Assembly (NCBI GenBank): GCA_958510825.1
Contig: OY294050.1
Location: 43,537,249-43,601,248, forward strand
Length of the DNA: 64,000 nt
Direction of reading: 5' to 3'
Source: Brachypterus glaber
Taxonomy: Eukaryota > Arthropoda > Insecta > Coleoptera > Kateretidae
Part shown: one piece after another, positions 43,078 through 52,826 of the stretch
How the letters are laid out: each line of letters begins with the position of its first letter
How positions within the stretch are numbered: the first letter of the stretch is position 1
Program-made: the position numbers and the translations under genes
Notes under the pieces: model-generated
Told to the model about the DNA's origin: nothing
Seen by the model: only the letters and a program-made list of their open reading frames with translations
Database searches by the model: none

Positions 43078-43843
43078 CAGGATGTCCAGTAAATGATGCC
43101 ACTAATTTTAAGGGGTCATTGTACATATGACAATATGAAAAAAAGTTCCTATAAACATATGTCTAACAATGCGTCGTAAGGAAGCTAAGCCCCTTTGAAA
43201 GTGGCTAAAACAATCGATTTTTATTTAATAACTCAGGAACGCTTTGAGGTACAGCAACGTGGTTTTGAATGTAAACTAACCTTAATAAGGCCCATCTTCG
43301 TATGATATCTTATTTTAAACAGGGGTGTGCGAAACTGGGGGGCCTTATTAGTTTTTTATCCCAACCTTTTATCTGCGTAACTTTTTTGTAATTTTATTTT
43401 TGGAATATGATTCCTCAGGTCAAAATACATAAAAAAGGTACGCTGTTGTAATACTGTAGGATTAACCGTTTTCGAGAAAAATTAATGTGAAGGTGAAATT
43501 TCACGGTTCGAGGACAAAAAATTACTAATATGTTAAAAACCAAAATTTTAATGATGCAGGGCTATTCTGTACCAAAAAAATCTAGGTGAAAAATAGTATT
43601 AAAATTAATATTTAATTGAGGAAGATCAGCGATTGGTTTAGGTCTGGTTCTTCCTGAAGAAATGTTAAGCCATTATCTTCCAAATATGAACCTTTGGGAT
43701 TTCACTGAGTGGTACTATAATATCCAGACAGTCCACTATAAGGATCCATCGTCCGTTTTTTCGGTAATTTTGGTCATCTAAATGTTCCTGGAGAACTACA
43801 GGTTGGGCCAAAAAAAAACCGGCTACTTTTTAAACCGTTATAA
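43078..43843. mobile_element. Left part of a TA-CAGG element interrupted or truncated before the Penelope copy
   Basis: TATACAGGATGTCCAGTAAA at 43,076 and AAAAAGTTCCTATAAA at about 43,140 follow the same plan as the MITE at 9,785, but with diverged sequence. No inverted right end is present; the next feature is the Penelope fragment. The immediate junction (43,800-43,843) has GGTTGGGCCAAAAAAAAACC. Confidence 0.45.
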
Positions 43844-45241
43844 AAAAAAATTCACAACAGACCAATTGTCAGCACAATAGGTTCCCCTACGTATAAACTT
43901 GCCAAACACCTTGCCCAAATCTTAAATCAGTTAGTTGGAAAAACGAGGTCTTATGTAAAAAATTCCACACACTTTGTACAAACCTTATCGACAGTGACCC
44001 TGGACCCCTCGGACATAATGGTTAGTTTCGACGTAGAATCTCTATTTACTAACGTTCCCGTTCCCGATACAATAAATATTATACGAGACCTACTTACAAC
44101 TGGAAATCTTGACCCTAAGTTATGTAAATTATTTGAAGCTTGTCTGACATCTACATATTTTCTGATACAGGGAGAGTTCTATGAACAAGTGTCAGGCGCC
44201 GCAATGGGATCCCCATTATCACCCCCTGCGGCCAATGCTTTTATGGAATACTTCGAGAAAAAAGCTATTGAGTCATTTCCATTAAAACCTAAAATTTGGC
44301 GCAGATACGTAGACGATGTCTATGCTATTTGGCCCCATGGCATGGAAAGCCTTCAAGGTTTTCTAAATCACCTCAATTCCCAACATAAATTTATACGGTT
44401 TACGATGGAAATTGAGAACAACGGATCACTTCCCTTTTTGGACGTTTTGGTTTACAAAACGGAAAATGGCTCAATAGGACACTCGGTATACAGGAAGAAA
44501 ACCCACACTGACAGATACCTAAACGCATTTTCACATCACCATCCCTCTCAAAAACGCTCGGTAGTTAATTCACTTGTTCATAGGGCTTTCATGATTTCAG
44601 ACAAGAATTCCCTAGACACAGAACTCCTTAAACTAACCAAAGCCTTGACCATGAACGGTTATACCAAAAAAGACATTAATAAGACCATATACAAATACAG
44701 AAATCCCAGACCCAAACAACAGGACAATAGTGACAATGACAGACAGACACAAGTTATACTTCCCTATGTAAGCGGTATCACGGATAAAATAGGTAAACTT
44801 TTGAAGAAGTCAAATATTAAGCCTATATTTCGGTCCAACCAAAAATTAGGTCAATGTTTGACTTCAACAAAAGACAAAATACCCCTGAGTTCAGAAGGCG
44901 TATATAAAATACCCTGCTCCTGTGGTACGCTTTACATAGGTGAAACTAAGAGAAAAATTTCTACAAGACTTCAAGAGCATGAGCGCAATATAAGAAAGAA
45001 ACAAATTTCCTTATCGGCAGTAGCCGAACATGTACATGAAACAGGTCATAAAATCAATTTGTCTGAAACAAAACAAATATTAACAGAAAACAGAAAAATG
45101 CCAAGGAAGATACGGGAATCGATAGAAATCATCAAGCATCCTAACAATATCAATCGGGACACTGGTTACCACTTACCTGCAATATGGAAGTCTTTGATAG
45201 GAAAAACCTCGTCACGGTTGAATAACCATAACTCGTCATAA
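43844..45241 (+). CDS. Penelope-like element reverse transcriptase/GIY-YIG, N-terminally truncated
   Basis: 465 open codons after a TAA at 43,841. There is no true start: the first recognisable residues are IHNRPIVSTIGSPTYKLAKH, RT motif 3. Then come SFDVESLFTNVPV (motif A Asp), GAAMGSPLSPPAANAFMEYF (motif B), RRYVDDVYAIW (motif C, YVDD), RFTMEIENNGSLPFLDVLVY, and a thumb/linker rich in basic residues. The C-terminal GIY-YIG nuclease is SEGVYKIPCSCGTLYIGETK, RKISTRLQEHE, AEHVHETGHKIN. The stop is at 45,239-45,241. Penelope proteins are usually about 800 residues, so the N-terminal third is lost. The rest has no frameshift or stop, unlike the 21,095 copy, and is the best-preserved coding sequence in the window. 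The element synthesises cDNA at nuclease-nicked sites. Confidence 0.92.
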   Translation, partial: KKIHNRPIVSTIGSPTYKLAKHLAQILNQLVGKTRSYVKNSTHFVQTLSTVTLDPSDIMVSFDVESLFTNVPVPDTINIIRDLLTTGNLDPKLCKLFEACLTSTYFLIQGEFYEQVSGAAMGSPLSPPAANAFMEYFEKKAIESFPLKPKIWRRYVDDVYAIWPHGMESLQGFLNHLNSQHKFIRFTMEIENNGSLPFLDVLVYKTENGSIGHSVYRKKTHTDRYLNAFSHHHPSQKRSVVNSLVHRAFMISDKNSLDTELLKLTKALTMNGYTKKDINKTIYKYRNPRPKQQDNSDNDRQTQVILPYVSGITDKIGKLLKKSNIKPIFRSNQKLGQCLTSTKDKIPLSSEGVYKIPCSCGTLYIGETKRKISTRLQEHERNIRKKQISLSAVAEHVHETGHKINLSETKQILTENRKMPRKIRESIEIIKHPNNINRDTGYHLPAIWKSLIGKTSSRLNNHNSS

Positions 45242-45375
45242 ATAGTGACACAAGTTGATTCGAAACTTACTTTTAGATTAATCCCTGAAGATGTCTCTAG
45301 TAGTAAGAGACGAAACGTCGGAAAGTGAAAATCCATTAACACGGTCTAAACCCGAAAGTGAAAGTTCTTTATACG
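45242..45375 (+). other. Penelope 3' UTR with hammerhead-like motif (45,284-45,320)
   Basis: CTGAAGATG, then the stem GTCTCT...AGAGAC, then GAAACGTC. This resembles a hammerhead ribozyme core (CUGANGA ... stem II ... GAAA), with one extra U before stem II. The same motif is present in both arms of the pair at 21,095-22,150. The 3' end AAAGTTCTTTATA is common to all three copies. Penelope elements are known to carry hammerhead motifs; activity here is not established. Confidence 0.5.
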
Positions 45376-45466
45376 TTATAACTTTAACCGTTATAACTGC
45401 CTTTTCACCGATCTGTACAAAATTTTGAATAATTATTTAAAATATTGTATATTTTGTATATTCAGT

Positions 45467-46565
45467 AATAAAGCTTTTTCTAAAGAGGTTATTTTAAAGC
45501 CGTGGATCAGAGCAAAATATATAATTTGAAAATTTTTCGCCTTCATAATGTTAAATGGTTTTTCTTCAGTAGTTGACTATACTTAAATTTTAGTTTGAAA
45601 TTATAGTTTTTTTTATTCTTATTTTTCTGAAAGGCTACTATTGCAATAAATTAATTTTTCAGATAAAAAACTGATTGAGTAGGGATGTTATTTATCTGAA
45701 ATCTCTCAAAAAATAATCTGTCTATTTAAAAACTATTCAAAATGACCAAATATCTGTGAAAATGTCGAATTACATAAAAAAAAATAAGAAAAAAAGTAAA
45801 GGCTGAATTGTAGATGTATATTTTAAGAAAAATGTTTACTAAATACAGAAAAATTACTAATGAAGTACGCATATTCAAAAATTGTATCATAAACTTTAGG
45901 AACATAACATAAACAATAATAAATTGCTAAAATAAATCAAGATTTAACTATTAGCTAAATAAAAAAGTATTCTTTTTCATTGCAAATAAAATTAATTATT
46001 TTAAACACTGTTTTAATTATAAATAATTTAAAACCATACAATTATGGTAGGTACAGGATCTTGGTTGGCTATTTGCGGTTAAAATTCCATATTTTGATTT
46101 ACGGATTTACAAAAATTCACATTATCCTTTAATAAAGGACCATCTTAAGTTAACATTTCTAAAACAAGCATTTCTTCTCGTTTTGACCAAAACTACACTT
46201 ATTTCTTATTTATCTATTTTTTCGTTTTTTATTTATTGCTCATCTTCTTTAAAATATGATATGTTTTTAATTTTGATTGGTGATTTTTAATAATTTTCAA
46301 TTTGACATATTATTTTTCAGACATGTCAAAAATGAGTACTTAATCCTACTTAATCCGTGTTTTTATGATATTTACTGCTATCTGTACCCTTTCCAAAAAA
46401 TTAATATAAAAAATAAAATATAATCTTAAGTTAAAAGAAAAATATACATAACTATTAAGGAAAGACCACTTAACATAATGAAGACGAAATTTTTTTTAAA
46501 TTATACATTTTGCTCTAATCCCCACGGCTTTTAAATAACCCCTTTAGAAAAAAATCTACTATTAA
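45467..46565. mobile_element. Foldback element E, spanning the left edge of the tandem array
   Basis: The left arm TTTTTCTAAAGAGGTTATTT, TAAAGCCGTGGATCAGAGCA and TTCATAATGTTAAATGG (45,475-45,560) are inverted at the right (46,455-46,558: CCACTTAACATAATGAAGAC, TGCTCTAATCCCCACGGCTT, AACCCCTTTAGAAAAAA). Tandem-unit copies 2 and 3 carry only the part from the equivalent of 46,043 rightward. The array therefore starts inside this element. Confidence 0.7.
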
Positions 46566-46804
46566 AGAGTTTGTGTGTCTGGCCTTAAGTAATGTAGTGT
46601 TATCATATCCAATTTTAATGGAATATTTTAAATTATGGTGGATATCGTCGTATTTCCAATTGTTTTATCAAATTATTGGATTTTTTGTTTAATCATGCCA
46701 TTTCTTACTTCAACAATAAATCGGTTTTTAGTTACTAACCAAGAACGATTAGCCTGCGCTGTTGCAAAGGCAGCCATCGGTGTATCAGTGAATTCTGGAA
46801 TTTT

Positions 46805-47171
46805 CAGTAGTAATATCATAAGTGCATGTTGAATTATCGATAATTTTTCGTGTTACAAAATTCCGAGACCGCAGGTATAATTCAACATGCACGAATGGTA
46901 TTTTGAAAGACTATTTCACAAACAAAATAAGGAAGTATATAATTTTACCATGTTTAATGTTGTTTTATATTTAAATTAAAAATTTAAGAACTAAACAACA
47001 ATATTATTTTACAACTATAATTAAAATTTTAAATCTCAAATTTGGCGCGCTTTTTAAAACCACTAGGTTCACTTGTTCGCGAATGTTGCCAAGTCTAAAC
47101 TTTGCTTGAGGGATATTTTATCATTGCAGTTTTTGTTCAAGAAGTTTAGTTTTCAACTACAAAGAAATAAA
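46805..47171. repeat. Repeat shared with 39,441-39,978 (shorter form)
   Basis: Same flanks as the copy at 39,441, but the internal inverted-end element is reduced to about 80 bp. Recurs at 54,823-55,189 and 62,841-63,207. Confidence 0.7.
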
Positions 47172-47871
47172 ATAACGGTTGTTTCCACCCGTAAAAAAAC
47201 AATTTGCGATCGGTTTATAATAAAGTTTGGCAACCCTGTACTGGTACCAGCGCAGTCATTTGATGTTTTGGTTTCCGTCATTTAAAAGAAGTAAATTATT
47301 TACTTCCTTACTGTAAATATATTTTTAATAAATAAGTGTTTAAATTAGTTTTGAGTTGCCTGTTTTTAATACCCAGATTCAATTAAATAAATTAAAATTT
47401 ATGAATATCAGTGATTTAAAGCTTTTAAGATGGAAAGTGCATAAAATATAATATATTATCTGAAATTAATTAGTGTATACCTAGGATGTTTTGGTAATAA
47501 AATAAGCATTTATATTGCCAATCAATAAAAATAAATCAACTAAAGGTAAGCTTTACAAATTAAACACATTTTGCAAAAATATAACATTTATTAAGATGTC
47601 AGTAAATGTCAGTTTCTAGTTTCCATAATAACCAAGTGATAACTGCACATGTGCAAAAATTATCAGATTCATTTTGATCTGATTGGTCAAGAAACTAAAA
47701 ATGCAAGGTTTTGATTGGCCTATATATTGTTTGTAAAATAGTCGGTACACATCCAGGTCATTCTACCAACTGTGACCACTAGGCTGTCTGGAACTTGGTC
47801 AGGTCCTTGGGTAAAAATTCATGTCAACTTGTGTGGTTTAAACTACTTCTTTAACGTGGAACACTTTATTA
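47172..47871. other. Unannotated part of the tandem unit
   Basis: Nothing recognised. TTTTGATCTGATTGGTC and TTTTGATTGGCC are two short similar blocks near 47,672 and 47,709. Confidence 0.35.
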
Positions 47872-48960
47872 TACTATTAACAGCGCGTGGCGCTAGAATA
47901 GTATTATACGGTAGTTTCGAACTTCCAAAATCTCCAAAAAGTCCTAGACAAACATTCTTAGGGTAAAATATTTCATGAAAAACATTTGTATCTAACATTT
48001 TTAAAATGTCCTTTCAGGAAAATCCTGATATCTCCTAAACCAGAAGTAAAAAAGTAAAAAAAATAAAGAAAATATTCATTAAAACTGCGGTAATAAAAAA
48101 GACTTTAATAATTTGATAAACAGTTGCAGTGGCGTACCATCAAGTCCTAGAAGATGGGGTAAAAAACATAGTTGTACATTATTTGTTGCTGTTAATACGA
48201 AAAAAAAATTAATCATTCTTAAAACAAACAAAAGTAGAGAATGTTTAAGCTTAAAAAAAAAAAAAGAATTAGTCAAATCCATTAATTAGTTTTCGAAATA
48301 TTTGAATTTAAAAAATGTCAATTTTTTAGGTGTCCGGAATTTAATGTGCGGCAGTGTACTTAAAAAATTAAAATTAAATAATTAAAATTAAAAGATCTTT
48401 TTTTTGAAAAACGAAAGATAAAAAAAAACCCAAAAAAATTCAAACTTTAAAATTTTTTCAAAAATGTTCAAAAGTTTTTGTTTAAATTTTCTTTTTGCGG
48501 GGAATAAAAAATTAAAAAAACTAAAAAAAACATTAAAAACAAATTTTCAAAATTAATTTTTTTTTATTTTCTTTTTGCAAAAGACAAAAAAAATCAAAAA
48601 AAACTTTTTCAAAAATTTTCAAAAATTCTTTTTGCGAAAAACTAAACATTTTTGAAAAAAAAAACTTTTTTTCAAAAAAACATTTTCAAAAAAAATTTTC
48701 AAAATTTATTTATTTTTTCTTTTTGTAAATTTTTCAAAAATTTTTGGTTTAAATTTTCTTTTTGCGAAAAACTAAAAAATTTTTTCAAAAAAACATTTTC
48801 AAAAAAATTTTTCAAAATTTTTTTTTCTTTTTGCGAAAAACAAAAAAAAATGCAAAAAAATTAAAATTAGTTTATTTTTTTATTTTTTTTTAAGTTTAAC
48901 CTCCATAACTTTTTTGTTTTTTGGGGGATTACATTCAAAATTGCTAGAATTGATCCTCCC

Positions 48961-49241
48961 AATTGGGAGGATTGGTGTAGTGGACTACCGCGTCGTACTT
49001 GTCGAGTTTACTACCCAAATAGCGTGAGTTCGATTCTCACCGGCGCCGATTTGCCTTTTTCAGTTAATTAATAATTGAAATTTGGCGAAGGCGTAAGTGA
49101 AGCGGACACTCCCTATAAATTGGTTGGAAAGTCAATTAAAGCCAGTGGTTCCCTCTACTACTAGCCCACACAAGTCTTGGACTTAGGGGATGCTTAATTA
49201 AGTAGAATAGTACGAGGTTAAACAAAATGTAATGTAATGTA
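48961..49241 (+). mobile_element. tRNA-headed SINE
   Basis: The head has a pol III A box, TGGTGTAGTGG (48,973-48,983), and a B box, GTTCGATTC (49,028-49,036), 44 bases apart. It ends like a tRNA T-arm (GAGTTCGATTCTCACCGGCG). A non-tRNA body (TTGGCGAAGGCGTAAGTGAA ... GGACTTAGGGGATGCTTAAT ... TACGAGGTTAAAC) and an (ATGTA)n tail follow. The 5' acceptor strand does not pair with the 3' one, so it is not a functional tRNA gene. A second copy lies at 56,979-57,259 within tandem copy 2, and a 3' fragment at 31,025-31,107. Confidence 0.85.
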
Positions 49242-49466
49242 ATAATAAACGTAATTTTTACTGAAAAAGTTACGTTAATCGGAATTTTCTTTCAGCTTTT
49301 TTCGATTTTTTTAAAAGTTGAACCCCCATAACTTTTTTGTTTCTGGGAGGATCACTTTCAAAAACAATAGTGATTTTCCCCTCATAGAACTTGATTTTTC
49401 CTGAAAATTTCAATATGATCGGATTATTTGTTCTTGAGTTATCGTGTCTACAAAAATCGTGACATT

Positions 49467-49523
49467 AGACAGACGGACAGATTCACAGACAGACGGACAG
49501 CTTCACAGACAGACGGACAGATT
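49467..49523. repeat. 20-bp minisatellite (AGACAGACGGACAG), three units
   Basis: AGACAGACGGACAG repeated three times with ATTCAC/CTTCAC spacers; recurs at 57,485-57,541. Confidence 0.85.
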
Positions 49524-49660
49524 TAAAACAAAAAAGTTGCTTATTTTTTCATGATACAAATTTATATTCAAGAATTTTTTGTCTAGGTGGATTTTTGATT
49601 TTTTTTGAAAATTCGAAACTACCGTATAATATTTTAGCGCTGGCGCTGTGAATAATACAT

Positions 49661-50246
49661 AATAATAACTAAGCAAAAGGTACACATTCGACTGAGTCGA
49701 TCTTCCATGTATCCTACATAATTTACTTAAACTAGACCTAGTTACCTATACTGTAGGCCGCCTAAAGGGAAAGTATGCTTTTGTTGGCAGCAATATTTTT
49801 TTTGAGTTTTAAATAATTTTAACTTGCTTATTAAGAAAAAGCAATATACCATTCACTGTAAATAGTATATAATGGAATGCGTAGCATTACATATCTTCAT
49901 GACTTTGTCATGACGTCAGATTTTGCGTGCGAGGACTAGTTTAAATTATTATCACGAGCAGTAAACTTAAACCTACCTTAACTTGAAACATGCACAGAAT
50001 AATATATACAATAAAATCATAGGTTACGAAAAACTTGGAAGTTTTGTTAAATTGTGTAAATGTCACAAAAAATCTGCACAAATTATAATTACACTACTCA
50101 ATTTTAAACGAAAAAAATCTTTAAAAAAATTCAAAAATAACTAGTTTTACGGAAAAGTTTGATATCTTTAGAGTAACCTATGTTGCCATTTAAAAGGTTG
50201 TCATCCACTGCCCCCTTGGCGCCACCTTATCGCAAAATCCGCGCGC
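49661..50246. other. Unannotated part of the tandem unit
   Basis: 49,871-49,895 (TATAATGGAATGCGTAGCAT) matches sequence just right of the MITE at 10,518. Otherwise nothing recognised. Confidence 0.4.
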
Positions 50247-51796
50247 CGGACTTTACAGCGAAAAACCAACCGCGAAGACCATTACCGCGTGGTCCATTAC
50301 TGCGATCGCCATTACCGCGACAAGCCATTACCGCGACAAGCCATTACAGCCCATATCCTTTACCGCGAAGACCATTACCGCGCAGTTCATTACCGCGAAC
50401 GGTCTTTACCTCGTATGACTTTTACAGCGAAAATCGTTATACATTATTTTTACTTTATGTAAGGGTATTTTCGTGGGATTGATGGCAGTTTGGGTTGGTT
50501 AGTTTTGGTTTTGGTTTGGACTTTTATTGATAAAGTGGGATTTTTACTAAATGTACCTATATATCTGTGTTTGTGTTTTTTATGTGTGTTTTTTTTTAAT
50601 TTATATCGACTAATTTGTATAAATCGCTGATTAATAATCAGTTTAGTATGAATAGTCAGGTCGATCAAAACAATAAAAAGTGCTAGGGGCAAAGACCTCG
50701 CTGTATACAGAGCGGTCCAAAAGTCACCCCCCCCCTCTTAACTTTTGAACCAGTTGAGATATCGACTTTAAATTTGGAACTTTTAAATAAGACAACTTAA
50801 ACTATCTTTTAGCATATATTTAATACTTTCAGCTCTTAAAATGTGGGCAGGGGGGCATGGGGGCACATTTTTTTAAATGGAAAGGGGGGCGTGTAATACA
50901 TCATTTTAAAGCTTATTCTCCATTTAACTCCATATTTTTAAATTTAAACAATTTTTTTTTGGGTTTAAAATGGGGTTGAAAATGGGTATTAATGTCAAAA
51001 TTCCTCTAAAAAACAAATAATTTTTTAGAAATGCCTAATTTCATCATAAAAAATGTTATTTATACTTTTAAACTAATTTTAGTTGACATAAATAAAAATT
51101 TATAAAAAAAAACTTAAAAAATCGAAGAATGTTTTAGCACAAAAAATTGAAAAATCAAAACCTTAAAAAACATTTTTAAAAAATTTAAAAATGTTAGTTT
51201 AAATAGAGAATTTTATAAGCTTTAAAATGATGTATCACACGGCCCCCCTTTCCATTTAAAAAAATGTCCCCCCAAGCCCCCCTGCCCACATTTTAAGAGC
51301 TGAAAATATCAAATATATGCCTAAAGATAGTTTAAGTTGTCTTATTTAAGAGTTCTAAATTTGAAGTCGATATCTCAACTCGTTCAAAAGTTAAAAGGGG
51401 GGGGGGGGTGACTTTTGGACCGCACTGTATAAACATTTCATATACAGGAAAGAAAAGACTGTTAAAAAAATTGTAAGTGCGTAAATTACGACATGCTTTC
51501 TTGCAAGGGGCGTTTGCGTACTTCGGATGGAAATATTTTAAAGGAAACTAGTAATGGCCACAACCCTGACCCAGCAGCTATATCAGTTGGACCTGTTTGA
51601 TTGTTTTCTGCAAAATATTTTTTTTTTATTTATTCTTTTTTTCTTCAAATAAATTAAAATAATTATGCGCGGTAATGGTTTTCGCGGAAAGGTCCATGCG
51701 CGGTATTGAACCCTTCTCTGTCTCTGTCCATGCGCGGTAAAGTCCATGCGCGCTAACGGTTTCGGGGTAATGGACTGCGCTGTAAAGACCCCCCTT
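50247..51796. mobile_element. Motif-array element, family A, full length with nested MITE
   Basis: The left array (50,250-50,440) has about ten CATTACCGCG(A/T) units, beginning GGACTTTACAGCG. The right array (51,664-51,785) has GCGCGGTAATGG-type units in reverse and ends GCGCTGTAAAGACCCCCC. The middle matches 1-350 of the window. Non-coding; the proline/arginine-rich frame at 50,180-50,482 is a translation of the array. Interrupted at 50,708-51,427. Recurs at 58,265-59,814. Confidence 0.8.
50708..51427. mobile_element. TA-flanked foldback MITE nested in family A
   Basis: 720 bp. TA at 50,706-50,707 and 51,428-51,429. Ends CAGAGCGGTCCAAAAGTCAC and GTGACTTTTGGACCGCACTG. The uninterrupted sequence at 113-130 of the window (GCTGTATATAAATATTTC) is the empty site and shows a clean TA duplication. 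The interior resembles 41,501-42,190. Recurs at 58,726-59,445. Confidence 0.9.
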
Positions 51797-52186
51797 ACCG
51801 AAAAATAATGCATGTGATGTACACATTCCAAACGAGAATGGGCATTTTTATAAGGGTTTTGGGCCCACCTGCAACAGCAATGAATTATATGTCATTAGAA
51901 AGGCATTTTTATGTAGACTAAATAAGTTAAGAATTAACAGTCTATAAAAATATATACTGCACGTTTGTCGGTTAATAACCGAAAAATATTTATAAGAAAG
52001 TTATCTATCTGTCGTTAAAATCAAATGGACAGGAAACAGTGAATAGTACCATTTCATCCTTTTTGGGAATCATCAGCACTGTGTATCCTGTATGTTGCTA
52101 ATATTCAAATAAAACGTTAGATAGATATAAAAGCATGGTGCCATCTATTGATGTGCACGGAAAAAAAAAAATATAGCTATTTGCTT
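51797..52186. other. Unannotated part of the tandem unit
   Basis: Nothing recognised. Confidence 0.35.
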
Positions 52187-52506
52187 ATCGCTTAATGATT
52201 AAATTACTTCTTAAATGTGAAGGAATAACAAGAAACATAAGCAATGGGATCCAGATCTACTCTTGAAAAAATTTTTTCGGATATGTCCGAAATTAGGAGC
52301 CCTTTTTCAAATGCACAAAAATGCGCTGATTTTTTTTAACCGTGTTTTTTGGAAAAAATAAACTGTAATAAAATTGCTTTTATAATAAATCATGGTTCGC
52401 TATAATAAGTTGTATCTGGTTATATAAAAAAAATATCAAAAAGTAATACCGAGTATTAAATATTGAATACATTGTAAATGGTATCCGAAATTAGGCGACT
52501 TTCCTC
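52187..52506. mobile_element. Truncated GAGGAAA MITE at the unit boundary
   Basis: Reverse-complement match to 25,389-25,705 (ATCGCTTAATGATTAAATTA ... GAAATTAGGCGACTTTCCTC). One end is intact and followed by TA (52,507-52,508), which is also the first dinucleotide of the next unit. The other half is lost. Recurs at 60,205-60,524. Confidence 0.85.
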
Positions 52507-52826
52507 TATGGTAGGTACAGGATCTTGGTTGGCTATTTGCAGTTAAAATTCCATATTTTGATTTACGGATTTACAAAAATTCACATTATCCTTTAATAAA
52601 GGACCATCTTAAGTTAACATTTCTAAAACAAGCATTTCTTCTCGTTTTGACCAAAACTACACTTATTTCTTGTTTATCTATTTTTTTTTTTAATATATTC
52701 GTTTTTTATTTATTGCTCATCTTCTTTAAAATATAATATTTTATCGCAATGCTGTTTTTAATTTTGATTGGTGATTTTTAATAATTTTCAATTTGACATA
52801 TTATTTTTCAGACATGTCAAAAATAA

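Larger units (their letters stand above)
47872..49660. mobile_element. Element with CACAGCGC...GCGCTA terminal repeats
   Basis: The left end, ACAGCGCGTGGCGCTAGAAT continuing AGTATTATACGGTAGTTTCG, is inverted at 49,600-49,650 (CGAAACTACCGTATAATATT, TTAGCGCTGGCGCTGTG). The inverted similarity includes TCCTAGACAAA / TTTGTCTAGG. An orphan end is at 9,498-9,600. The interior holds a poly-A/poly-T maze (48,420-48,890), a SINE (48,961-49,241) and a 20-bp minisatellite (49,467-49,523). It encodes no transposase. Recurs at 55,890-57,678 and, cut by the window, at 63,908-64,000. Confidence 0.75.
46043..52506. repeat. Tandem composite unit, copy 1 (6,464 bp)
   Basis: Starts TATGGTAGGTACAGGATC (46,043) and ends TTTCCTC (52,506), immediately followed by the start of copy 2. 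It matches copy 2 along its length except for scattered substitutions, a short indel near 46,210-46,265, and the absence of the 1,515-bp foldback that copies 2 and 3 have. Contents: the right arm of element E, a repeat shared with 39,441-39,978, the 47,872-49,660 element with a SINE inside, motif-array family A with a nested MITE, and a truncated GAGGAAA MITE at the right edge. Small frames that recur every 8,018 bp (46,635, 47,073, 47,772 and others) have no recognisable domain. Confidence 0.95.

Noticed and set aside
48961..49050. A functional tRNA gene
   Set aside because: A and B boxes are present, but the acceptor strands do not pair and a SINE body and tail follow.
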